Shown here piece by piece: positions 1 to 5,993 of a stretch of 11,955 nucleotides of DNA; within the stretch, counting starts at the first letter, position 1; each line of letters opens with the position of its first letter. The notes under the pieces were generated by a model. It did not search any database. It saw nothing but the letters and a program-made list of their open reading frames with translations, and had not been told where the DNA came from. The stretch comes from CAYWVO01 sp964461835 (GTDB lineage Bacteria > Zixibacteria > MSB-5A5 > WJJR01 > JAJRUJ01): the NCBI GenBank assembly GCA_964461835.1, contig CAYWVO010000069.1:1-11955 (forward strand), written 5' to 3'. The position numbers were made by a program, and so were the translations under genes.

Positions 1-35
1 TCCCGGAATCGGGGCCCTGGGATTAGATTCCGTAC

Positions 36-93
36 CCCACCGGAACGGTGGGTTCATAAATCGGTGCTTTTCCCCACCCAATAGCAATGGGTG
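36..93. repeat. Pair of GC-rich hairpins
   Basis: CCCACCG (36-42) and CGGTGGG (46-52) form a perfect 7-bp stem around a GAA loop. CACCCA (75-80) and TGGGTG (88-93) form a second stem around a 7-base loop, and TCCCC (71-75) can also pair with GGGGA (103-107) outside it. Two similar-arm hairpins about 25 bases apart resemble a REP-type bacterial intergenic element. No second copy lies in this window, so membership of a dispersed family is inference. Confidence 0.4.
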
Positions 94-185
94 CATTCCT
101 GCGGGGACGTCGGCAAGAAACCAAGCATAGCCGCCCCGATTAAAAATCCCACCATTCTGGTGCGCTACGGGTGTATATGTTTCGT

Positions 186-236
186 GGGTGGCAACCTCAA
201 ACTTAGTCCGCCATTGGCGGACGATTTTGGGGTTGA
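186..236 (+). repeat. Palindromic repeat, copy 1
   Basis: The outer arm CAACCTCAAA (192-201) pairs with TTTGGGGTTG (226-235), with one T-G wobble. The inner arm GTCCGCC (206-212) pairs with GGCGGAC (216-222). A GGGTGGC box precedes the outer arm. The same architecture recurs at 11626-11673 and, in reverse orientation, at 11737-11788. The outer arms are nearly invariant between copies while the inner arms differ but stay paired. This fits a dispersed REP-like element. Confidence 0.7.
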
Positions 237-268
237 TGTGGCAGTATTGATTTACGTGACGAAACTAC

Positions 269-304
269 GTCCTCGCCGTGCGGAGGACTCGGGGCTTTCG
301 CCCC
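269..304 (-). terminator. Tandem hairpins after ctaB, possible 3' end
   Basis: Read on the minus strand, six bases after the ctaB stop comes GGGGC-GAAA-GCCCC (304-291), a 5-bp stem capped by a GNRA-type tetraloop. It is followed at once by GTCCTC/GAGGAC (288-269) around an 8-base loop. Neither hairpin has a clean T tract behind it, so this is not a textbook intrinsic terminator. It could be a Rho-region stabiliser or an mRNA 3'-end protector for the ctaA-ctaB transcript. Confidence 0.35.
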
Positions 305-310
305 CCAAAA

Positions 311-1207
311 TTAAATAAGCCTATCTACCACCAGCGCAATCAGCAGCAACGGCAGATACCCGATGGAGGTGAAGAATAATTTGCGGGCCTGATTAGTGGT
401 CCGGGTCCGGACCAGTTTAATTCCCGCCAGCAGAAACCAGATACCAAGTACCACGGCGGCAGCAAGGTAGAAAAACCCACTCATCCCCGTAAATACCGGC
501 AGCAGGCTCACCGGGATCATGCTCAGACAAAACAGCACGATCAGCCGCATAGTCAACTCACCGTCCGTGCGGTCGACCACACTGAGCATAACCAGTCCCG
601 CGCGCTTGTATTCGTCCCGGTACACCCAGGCAATGGCAAACAGGTGAATGAGCTGCCAGACAAATAAAATGGCAAATAGTGAAATGGCCCCGAGCGAAAT
701 CTCCCCCGTGGCGGCAACCCAGCCGACCACCGGCGGTAACGCGCCGGAAATCGCCCCGACCAGCGTATTGAACGAACTGATCTTTTTCAGCGGCGTGTAA
801 ATCACTACATACACCGCCCCACTCAGCCCGGCGACAATCGCCGTGAGTGGATCATTGCCGACCACGAGAATTATCAGGCCTACCGCAATCATTGCCAGCC
901 CGACGAGTGACCCCGTCAATGGCGGAATTTTCCCCAAGGCAATCGGCCGTTCGGCAGTGCGGGACATGAGCCCGTCACTGACCCGCTCCCACACCTGATT
1001 TAGCGCGGTCGATCCGGCGGAAACTAAACCCAGTCCAATCAGCACACTAATAAACGGCAGCCAGGCAAAACTGCCGGCAGCACCCAGAATATAGCCCACG
1101 GCAACTGTGATCACGATCATCGTGGTCAGCCGCAGACGGGTAAACTCCAGGATATCCGCCACGGTCAGTGACGGTTTACGGTCAATGAGGTGTGCGTTGG
1201 ACGTCAT
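311..1207 (-). CDS. ctaB: Protoheme IX farnesyltransferase (heme O synthase)
   Basis: This UbiA-family membrane prenyltransferase adds a farnesyl group to protoheme to make heme O, which heme A synthase then oxidises. The 298-residue length is normal for the family. The first prenyl-diphosphate motif is seen as N70-QVWERVSD with E74 and D78, followed by MSRTAERP (81-88). It is an N-x3-E-x3-D form in place of the more common Asp-rich one. Also present are YTPLKK (137-142), SGALPPVVGW (154-163), and H188 with DEYKRAG (198-204), the second conserved site. Roughly nine hydrophobic segments span the protein. The ATG is one base after the ctaA stop codon, so the two genes are co-transcribed and probably translationally coupled. 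It is the last gene of its unit. No oxidase subunit gene is visible in the window. Confidence 0.95.
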   Translation of the reverse strand: MTSNAHLIDRKPSLTVADILEFTRLRLTTMIVITVAVGYILGAAGSFAWLPFISVLIGLGLVSAGSTALNQVWERVSDGLMSRTAERPIALGKIPPLTGSLVGLAMIAVGLIILVVGNDPLTAIVAGLSGAVYVVIYTPLKKISSFNTLVGAISGALPPVVGWVAATGEISLGAISLFAILFVWQLIHLFAIAWVYRDEYKRAGLVMLSVVDRTDGELTMRLIVLFCLSMIPVSLLPVFTGMSGFFYLAAAVVLGIWFLLAGIKLVRTRTTNQARKLFFTSIGYLPLLLIALVVDRLI

Positions 1208-1208
1208 C

Positions 1209-2111
1209 TCAACTCTTCGCCGGCGCTAAATCGCGAGTGTAATCAAATGCGCGTACGGTCAACACCACGCTGGCCGCCAGGATAACCGAGCCACCGATCA
1301 CATGCAGTGTCGGCGCAAAATCAATTATTGCCGTGTGAATAATCGAGGTCACCCCCAGGATCACCTGGACCGGAATGACCACCGCCAGAATAACCGCCGG
1401 CCCCCGCAACGGCCGGATGCGCGGACCCAGTGAAATTGCCCGGATAGACAGGTGTATGGCCAAAACCGCGGCAATCACCGCAAAAAAGATATGATCAGAA
1501 ACCCCGCGCGAGGCATGACGCACGTACGTTCCCAGCATAATTTCGATAAACACCACGATGATCGTAATCGCACCCACCCGCCGCAGCTTCAGCACGCCGT
1601 CGTAGGTCAGATCAGGTGTCTTGGTAAACCAGCTGCGGGAGTTGACCAGGACAATGGCGGCAATGGCGCCGAAAATCAACTGGGCGAGACCGGCGTGAAT
1701 CATCGCCGAGGCGATCCGCGCGGCATTAGGGTCGGGAAGACCGGTCACCGAAAGAAATTTCGCCTGCATCGCCGGGTCGGAAATCACTAACACGCGCAAT
1801 CCGCCCAACAGTCCCTGGAGAACTACCGCGGTGAGGATCAGGATTCCGAGATATTTAACCCACCAGCGCTTCTCGGAGCGGAAGAGCACCACGATAAAGG
1901 CAATGGTAATGAACCCAATAATCGTGCCGATTTGCCGGTGAGTGATTTCATACAACTGCCCGCCCGGCATTTCCTCCCACGACCGAAACCACTCCCAGAA
2001 TTTCAGCGACCACTCCGGGTCGGAATCGCCCGCTTCGTAGGTAGTGACCATGCCCCCGAACAGGATCATCAGCAGGGTCATCCCGGCCAGCAGAATTGCC
2101 AGCCGCGACAC
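1209..2111 (-). CDS. ctaA: Heme A synthase, COX15/CtaA family
   Basis: This integral membrane protein oxidises the C8 methyl of heme O to a formyl group, giving heme A. Eight hydrophobic segments are visible. Histidines expected to hold the two hemes are H58 in YEITHRQIG, H139 in AMIHAGL, H207 or H220 in the second half, and H270 in LHVIGG. The first periplasmic loop is unusual: the common GSGLAVPDWP-like stretch reads AGDSDPEWSL, and the protein has no cysteine at all, so it lacks the Cys pair found in the Bacillus enzyme. The start is doubtful. The first standard codon is GTG at 2111, without a Shine-Dalgarno. The reading frame is open further upstream and encodes HRPNPW, which looks like the usual family N-terminus. 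An ATT at 2162-2160 with GGGGGA just upstream is a candidate true start, giving 317 residues. Family assignment is firm; the start is not. Confidence 0.9.
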   Translation of the reverse strand: MSRLAILLAGMTLLMILFGGMVTTYEAGDSDPEWSLKFWEWFRSWEEMPGGQLYEITHRQIGTIIGFITIAFIVVLFRSEKRWWVKYLGILILTAVVLQGLLGGLRVLVISDPAMQAKFLSVTGLPDPNAARIASAMIHAGLAQLIFGAIAAIVLVNSRSWFTKTPDLTYDGVLKLRRVGAITIIVVFIEIMLGTYVRHASRGVSDHIFFAVIAAVLAIHLSIRAISLGPRIRPLRGPAVILAVVIPVQVILGVTSIIHTAIIDFAPTLHVIGGSVILAASVVLTVRAFDYTRDLAPAKS

Positions 2112-2159
2112 CCAGGGATTGGGTCGATGCTGTATTGTTGCGTTTTCGGCTGAAGTAGT

Positions 2160-2170
2160 AATACCGTCCC
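2160..2170 (-). promoter_or_regulatory. Candidate RBS and non-standard ATT start of ctaA
   Basis: The ctaA frame is open from a TAA about 50 bases upstream of this point to the GTG at 2111, and contains no ATG, GTG or TTG in that interval. An ATT codon at 2162-2160 is preceded by a GGGGGA-like Shine-Dalgarno with about four bases spacing. Starting here adds 17 residues that end in PNPW before the GTG-encoded residue. ATT initiation is rare, so this is a proposal only. Confidence 0.35.
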
Positions 2171-2205
2171 CCGATTTCCTTCGTTATTAATTTCAATCAA
2201 ACAAC

Positions 2206-2232
2206 ATTATACGCGAGGGGGGGACAATTTAT
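2206..2232 (-). promoter_or_regulatory. Candidate promoter of ctaA-ctaB
   Basis: A perfect TATAAT lies on the minus strand at 2211-2206. A TTCATA-like -35 candidate sits about 18 bases upstream near 2235-2230, with a C7 run in the spacer. The box lies between the sufT stop and the ctaA start, and no terminator hairpin with a T tract separates the two units. ctaAB could therefore be read both from here and by read-through from the suf operon. Confidence 0.45.
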
Positions 2233-2246
2233 GAAACGAGGAATTC

Positions 2247-2558
2247 CTACCAAATCCCCAACTTGTCCTTCACTTCATCGGAAGACATCTTCTCCGGGTC
2301 CCAGGGCGGGTCCCAGACCAGCCGGACATCGGCGCTGGTCACACCGGGCAGTTGTTCCACCACTAGCTTGGCTGCATCCATCAGCGCAGCACCATAAGGG
2401 CAGCCCGGTGAGGTTAACGTCATCTTCACTTCGACATTCTGCCCGCTGTCTTGCACATCGACGCCGTAAATAAGACCCAGTTCGACAATCCCCATATGCA
2501 ACTCCGGGTCTTGCACGACTGAGAGTGCCTCCATCACCATATCTTCAGTAACCGGCAT
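2247..2558 (-). CDS. sufT: SufT-like MIP18/DUF59 Fe-S assembly protein
   Basis: This 103-residue MIP18-family protein (formerly DUF59) belongs to the group that includes SufT and PaaD and is linked to maturation or delivery of Fe-S clusters. Family marks are DPELHMGIVELGLIYGV (17-33), the LTSPGCPYG motif with the conserved C53, and VWDPPWDPEKMS (81-92) near the end. It is a single-domain form. Its ATG has AGGAG eight bases upstream and lies 14 bases after the sufU stop. It is the last gene of the suf operon, the position SufT often holds in operons with SufU. No biochemical role beyond the family association can be read from the sequence. Confidence 0.9.
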   Translation of the reverse strand: MPVTEDMVMEALSVVQDPELHMGIVELGLIYGVDVQDSGQNVEVKMTLTSPGCPYGAALMDAAKLVVEQLPGVTSADVRLVWDPPWDPEKMSSDEVKDKLGIW

Positions 2559-2572
2559 GATTTTCTCTCCTG

Positions 2573-3064
2573 CTAGTGTTCGGTACTCGTCACCTTCGGT
2601 CCGGTCTCCGCCGGGCTCTCCAAGCCGGCTTCGCGCAGCATATCAACCAGGGTCATCCAGGCCAGCAGCGCGCACTTCACCCGTACCGGAAATTTCTTCA
2701 CGCCTTCCAGCGCGTCCAGGTCGCCTAAGTCCAGATCCTCCGGCGCCGGCTCGCCATGCATCATCTTGCGAAAGGCCTCGGCCAGCAGTTCGATCTCTTT
2801 TTTGGACTTGCCGGGCAAAATTTCCGCCAGCATCGACGCCGACGCCACGCTGATCGCGCAACCTTTACAGTCGACCGAAACGTCCTCAACGCCGTCCTCG
2901 GACATCTTGACCGACAATTTAATTGTATCCCCGCAGACCGGGTTATGACCCTCGCGGGAAATATCGATACGATCCAGTATCTTTTTGCCCCGCGGTGCGC
3001 GATAATGCTCCATCACAATATCACGGTACAATGATCCCAGATCCACTTCCTGTTTATTATCCAT
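2573..3064 (-). CDS. sufU: SufU, zinc-dependent sulfur transfer protein
   Basis: SufU accepts persulfide sulfur from SufS and passes it towards the SufBCD scaffold. This protein has 163 residues. The ligand motifs are NPVCGD (C44, D46), DCKGCAIS with C69 aligned to the second family cysteine, and VKCALL (C131). The C69-C131 interval is longer than the matching interval in IscU, which fits the extra insertion that marks SufU. C66, three residues before C69, is an additional cysteine. The gene starts inside sufS: ATGGATAA contains its start codon and the sufS stop, an 8-base overlap. A GGAGGT at 3079-3074 within the end of sufS serves as its Shine-Dalgarno. Tight coupling with its partner enzyme SufS is expected. 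Confidence 0.95.
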   Translation of the reverse strand: MDNKQEVDLGSLYRDIVMEHYRAPRGKKILDRIDISREGHNPVCGDTIKLSVKMSEDGVEDVSVDCKGCAISVASASMLAEILPGKSKKEIELLAEAFRKMMHGEPAPEDLDLGDLDALEGVKKFPVRVKCALLAWMTLVDMLREAGLESPAETGPKVTSTEH

Positions 3065-4334
3065 CCCCGAAAAACCTCCGTACTTCCTGTAACGCCTCGA
3101 CCAATGAATTCACGTCATCGCGGTCGTTGTACACATACAAACTCGCCCGCGCGGTCGCCGGCTGTCCCAGGCGTTCCATCAGCGGCTGAGCACAGTGATG
3201 GCCGGCGCGAATAGCAATACCGTGCGTATCCATAAAGGTACCTATGTCGTGCGGGTGAATTCCGTGCAAGTTGAACGAGATAACACCGGCGCGTTCCTGC
3301 GGATCGGCTGGGCCGTAAATGTCAATGCCGTCCAACGCCCGCAATTTATCCAACGCGTACCCGGTGAGTTCGATTTCATGCTCGCGCACCCGATCCATCC
3401 CCAGGTGTACCAGGTATTCCACCGCCGGACCGAACCCAATCACGTCCGCAATATTTGGGGTACCGGCTTCAAATTTCCACGGCAGCTCATTCCAGGTGGC
3501 ACCCGCCAAACTTACACTTTCGATCATATCGCCGCCACCGAGGAACGGATCCATTCCTTCCAGCAAATCCTTTTTGCCCCATAACACGCCAACACCGGTC
3601 GGTCCCAGCATCTTGTGGGCGGAAAGCGCGAGAAAATCGGCACCCAGTTCGTCTACATCAACGGCGGCATGTGGCGCGCTCTGAGCAGCATCGACCACCA
3701 TCAGTGCACCGACTTTGTGCGCCATCTCCGCGATTTCCGGGATAGGGTTAATTGTCCCCAGCACGTTGGAGATGTGCATCAGCGAGACCACTTTGGTTTT
3801 CGTGGTGAGCAGTTCGTCGATGGTGCGCAAATCGAGCCGGCCGTCATCGGTGATGGGAATATGCCGAACCGTCGCGCCGGTTTGTTTGGCGATAATATAC
3901 CACGGAACCAGGTTCGAATGGTGCTCCATCACCGACAGCAGGATTTCGTCCCCTTCACGCAGGTGCCGCTGCCCCCAGGCGTAGGCGACCAAATTCAACG
4001 ACTCGGTGGCGTTGCGGGTGTAGATAATCTGGGTCGGATCCGCTGCACCGATGAATCGGGCCAACGTCTGGCGCACACTCTCATATTGCATGGTCGCTTC
4101 CTCGGAGAGCAGGTGCAGCCCGCGATGGACATTGGCGTTGGTCTCGCGATAGTAACGACTGATCGCATCGATCACCGAATTCGGCTTCTGCGTCGTTGCA
4201 GCGTTATCGAGATACACCAGCCGTTTACCGCGTACCTCCCGCTGCAGGATCGGGAAATCCCGGCGAATACGCTCTACGTCTAAGCCGCGAGCGGTCGCTG
4301 TTGTTGTCAGTTCTTTCGTTGCCACGTTATCCAT
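3057..4334 (-). CDS. sufS: Cysteine desulfurase SufS
   Basis: This PLP enzyme removes sulfur from L-cysteine, giving alanine and an enzyme persulfide, and feeds Fe-S assembly. It is 425 residues long, normal for SufS with a short N-terminal extension. Key sites are YLDNAATTQKP (41-51), MEHHSN (136-141), VDAAQSAPHA with D215 contacting the PLP ring, SAHKMLGP with the Schiff-base lysine K241, and RAGHHCAQP with the catalytic C381. These are group II (SufS/CsdA) features. The partner in the operon is SufU rather than SufE. The ATG lies two bases after the Rieske stop codon, and its first codons, ATGGATAAC, match the starts of the two neighbouring genes. Its 3' end overlaps sufU by eight bases. 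Confidence 0.97.
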   Translation of the reverse strand: MDNVATKELTTTATARGLDVERIRRDFPILQREVRGKRLVYLDNAATTQKPNSVIDAISRYYRETNANVHRGLHLLSEEATMQYESVRQTLARFIGAADPTQIIYTRNATESLNLVAYAWGQRHLREGDEILLSVMEHHSNLVPWYIIAKQTGATVRHIPITDDGRLDLRTIDELLTTKTKVVSLMHISNVLGTINPIPEIAEMAHKVGALMVVDAAQSAPHAAVDVDELGADFLALSAHKMLGPTGVGVLWGKKDLLEGMDPFLGGGDMIESVSLAGATWNELPWKFEAGTPNIADVIGFGPAVEYLVHLGMDRVREHEIELTGYALDKLRALDGIDIYGPADPQERAGVISFNLHGIHPHDIGTFMDTHGIAIRAGHHCAQPLMERLGQPATARASLYVYNDRDDVNSLVEALQEVRRFFGDG

Positions 4335-4336
4335 AC

Positions 4337-4654
4337 TTAATCCCCGATTTTTACCTGAATGTCGTCACCCTCGACACGGGTCTCGTAGCTATGGATGCCG
4401 ACTGCGGCGGGCATCCGCAGCACCCGGCCGTCGCGCACGTCAAACTTCGCCCCGTGACGCGGGCATTCAATTGCAAAGCCGTCGAGAACGCTCTCGCCCA
4501 ATGGGCCGTCATCATGCGTACACAGGTTATCCACCGTGTAAAATGTCCCCTCGACATTGCAGACCGCCAGTTCATGTCCTTCAAGTTCGACCGTCTTGGC
4601 GGTCCCCACCGGGACATCCGCCGTCTTCGCGATTGTCACAAATCCGTTATCCAT
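4337..4654 (-). CDS. Rieske [2Fe-2S] ferredoxin in suf operon
   Basis: This small soluble Rieske protein of 105 residues is of the dioxygenase-ferredoxin/NirD type. The cluster ligands are complete: C45-T-H47 and C64-PR-H67, giving C-x-H-x16-C-x2-H. There is no signal peptide or membrane segment, so it is cytoplasmic. A longer open frame runs back into sufD, but I chose ATG 4654 because it starts the Rieske fold (MDNGFVTIAK), has GGGGGA upstream, and gives the same 8-base ATGGATAA stop/start overlap as the sufS-sufU junction. It lies between sufD and sufS. Its role is not established by the sequence. An electron donor for cluster assembly, or a client or sensor of the pathway, are possibilities. 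No oxygenase alpha subunit is nearby to use it. Confidence 0.92.
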   Translation of the reverse strand: MDNGFVTIAKTADVPVGTAKTVELEGHELAVCNVEGTFYTVDNLCTHDDGPLGESVLDGFAIECPRHGAKFDVRDGRVLRMPAAVGIHSYETRVEGDDIQVKIGD

Positions 4655-5993
4655 ACTGTTCCCCCGAGATGCGTCTGGTAACAATGTCTTCCAGACGGTC
4701 CTGAATCGCCGTCGGGATTTTCTGCAGCATCGGCGCGACAAAGCCGCGGACGATCAGCCGGATCGCGTCCTCCCGCGGAATGCCGCGCGACTCGAGGTAG
4801 AAAATCTCCTCCGGATCCAACTTGCCGACGGTGGCGCCGTGCGAACACCGCACGTCTTTATTAAGAATTTCCAACTCGGGAATCGACTCAGCCTTGGCCT
4901 TTGGTGACAAAAGCAAGTTGCGGTTCTCCTGGTACGCCTCACATTCCGTCGCCGCTTCGTCAATTCGAATTAATCCGGTATACACCGAATTGGCGCGGTC
5001 ATGCAGGGCGGCTTTGAATTTCAAGTCCGAGTAAGTATGTCCGGCCTCGTGGTAATGCACCGTATGATGATCGTAGTGTTGCTTTCCATCTCCGATCGCC
5101 AGGCCAAACATATGGCTGTTCGCGCCAGGGCCGGAGAGGATCGCACCGCAATCTACTTTACCGGTACCCGCACCCAACGATACTAAGGCGGTCTCAGCAA
5201 CACCGTCCTTGCCGATGCGCATCCGCTGAGTCATATACGAGATCGTATCCTTGCTCCAACGTTGAACCGGTACATACTTCACGCGACTGGCCTGCCCGCC
5301 GATTATTTCACTCACCACCGAGGCTTTCCCCGCGCCGGTTCCATCGCCGTATTCATCAACAATTTCAACTGATGCCTCGTCCTCCACGATCACTAACAGC
5401 CGCTGGATACGGTGGTCTTGATTTTCCGGTGAGGCCGAGAACAAATAGATCGGCTTCTCCAGTTGTACGCCGCGGGGAACGAAGACGACCGTGCCGCTGG
5501 TCCAGAGCGCCTCTGCTGCGGCTTCGAATTTGCCGAACCGGGCGTCGACCAGTGAACAGAAATATTGTTCGATGAGCTCTGGATGATTTCTCGCTGCCTC
5601 CGGCAGACTCGCAATCCACACCCCACGCTCTGCAGTCTCCGGCAACACCCGGACATGCACTGACGAATGATGGTCGGTAAAAACGCCGCCGGCTAATGTA
5701 TCTGCGGTGAAGCGCTCTTCCATGAACGCCGGCCAGTCAACGTCTGCCCGATGCGGTCCGCCGATGACCAACCGCGATGGATCGCTGCCAAACAGCGCCG
5801 GATCGGTATAGCGCCAGAGATGGACCACCCGCGAGGGCAGTGGCGCGTCGTTGTAAGCCTGCCAGGCCTGGCGACGGCGTTCGATCAGCCAGTCAGTGTT
5901 GCGTCGATGTTCGGAAAAATATTGCAGCAGCGAATCTTCACGCGCCGGTGACTGGCGAGCCGGAGCCGCTTCTGTCGTCGTCTGTTCAGCCAT
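4647..5993 (-). CDS. sufD: Fe-S assembly scaffold protein SufD
   Basis: SufD pairs with SufB and SufC to form the SufBC2D scaffold that builds Fe-S clusters. It is 448 residues long with a variable helical N-terminus, a beta-helix core from about residue 165 to 380, and a helical C-terminus. The signature CSHGATVGKLD (383-393) holds H385, which aligns with the His of E. coli SufD at the SufB-SufD cluster interface. FYLESRGI (398-405) is the conserved SufB/D family stretch. The start ATG shares one base with the sufB stop (TAATG), and its own stop lies inside the start of the Rieske gene. This is typical tight operon packing. Confidence 0.96.
   Translation of the reverse strand: MAEQTTTEAAPARQSPAREDSLLQYFSEHRRNTDWLIERRRQAWQAYNDAPLPSRVVHLWRYTDPALFGSDPSRLVIGGPHRADVDWPAFMEERFTADTLAGGVFTDHHSSVHVRVLPETAERGVWIASLPEAARNHPELIEQYFCSLVDARFGKFEAAAEALWTSGTVVFVPRGVQLEKPIYLFSASPENQDHRIQRLLVIVEDEASVEIVDEYGDGTGAGKASVVSEIIGGQASRVKYVPVQRWSKDTISYMTQRMRIGKDGVAETALVSLGAGTGKVDCGAILSGPGANSHMFGLAIGDGKQHYDHHTVHYHEAGHTYSDLKFKAALHDRANSVYTGLIRIDEAATECEAYQENRNLLLSPKAKAESIPELEILNKDVRCSHGATVGKLDPEEIFYLESRGIPREDAIRLIVRGFVAPMLQKIPTAIQDRLEDIVTRRISGEQYG

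Larger units (their letters stand above)
1..310. other. Non-coding left edge with hairpins
   Basis: I see no convincing gene here. A 75-codon open frame starting at 91 runs straight through hairpins and a repeat copy and has no recognisable protein motifs, so I treat it as chance. The stretch holds a 7-bp hairpin at 36-52, a second hairpin at 75-93, a short CACCA/TGGTG hairpin at 150-162, a long palindromic repeat at 186-236 and two hairpins at 269-304 just past the end of ctaB. These are listed separately. The density of inverted repeats is typical of intergenic repeat clusters rather than of coding DNA. Confidence 0.6.

Noticed and set aside
91..318. 75-codon plus-strand open frame at the left edge
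   Set aside because: It passes through a hairpin, repeat copy 1 and the end of ctaB; no protein motif, so it is repeat-derived.
1948..2196. 82-codon minus-strand open frame starting TTG upstream of ctaA, possible frameshifted N-terminus
   Set aside because: Its product does not look like a CtaA N-terminus, whereas the ctaA frame itself continues upstream with HRPNPW, so no frameshift is needed.
2166..2225. Inverted repeat GTCCCCC/GGGGGAC around the ctaA promoter
   Set aside because: Low-complexity C and G runs 46 bases apart; one arm is the likely Shine-Dalgarno and the other is the promoter spacer, so chance pairing is plausible.
3615..4283. 222-codon plus-strand open frame opposite sufS
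   Set aside because: Antisense to a full-length, motif-complete sufS with no recognisable protein features of its own.
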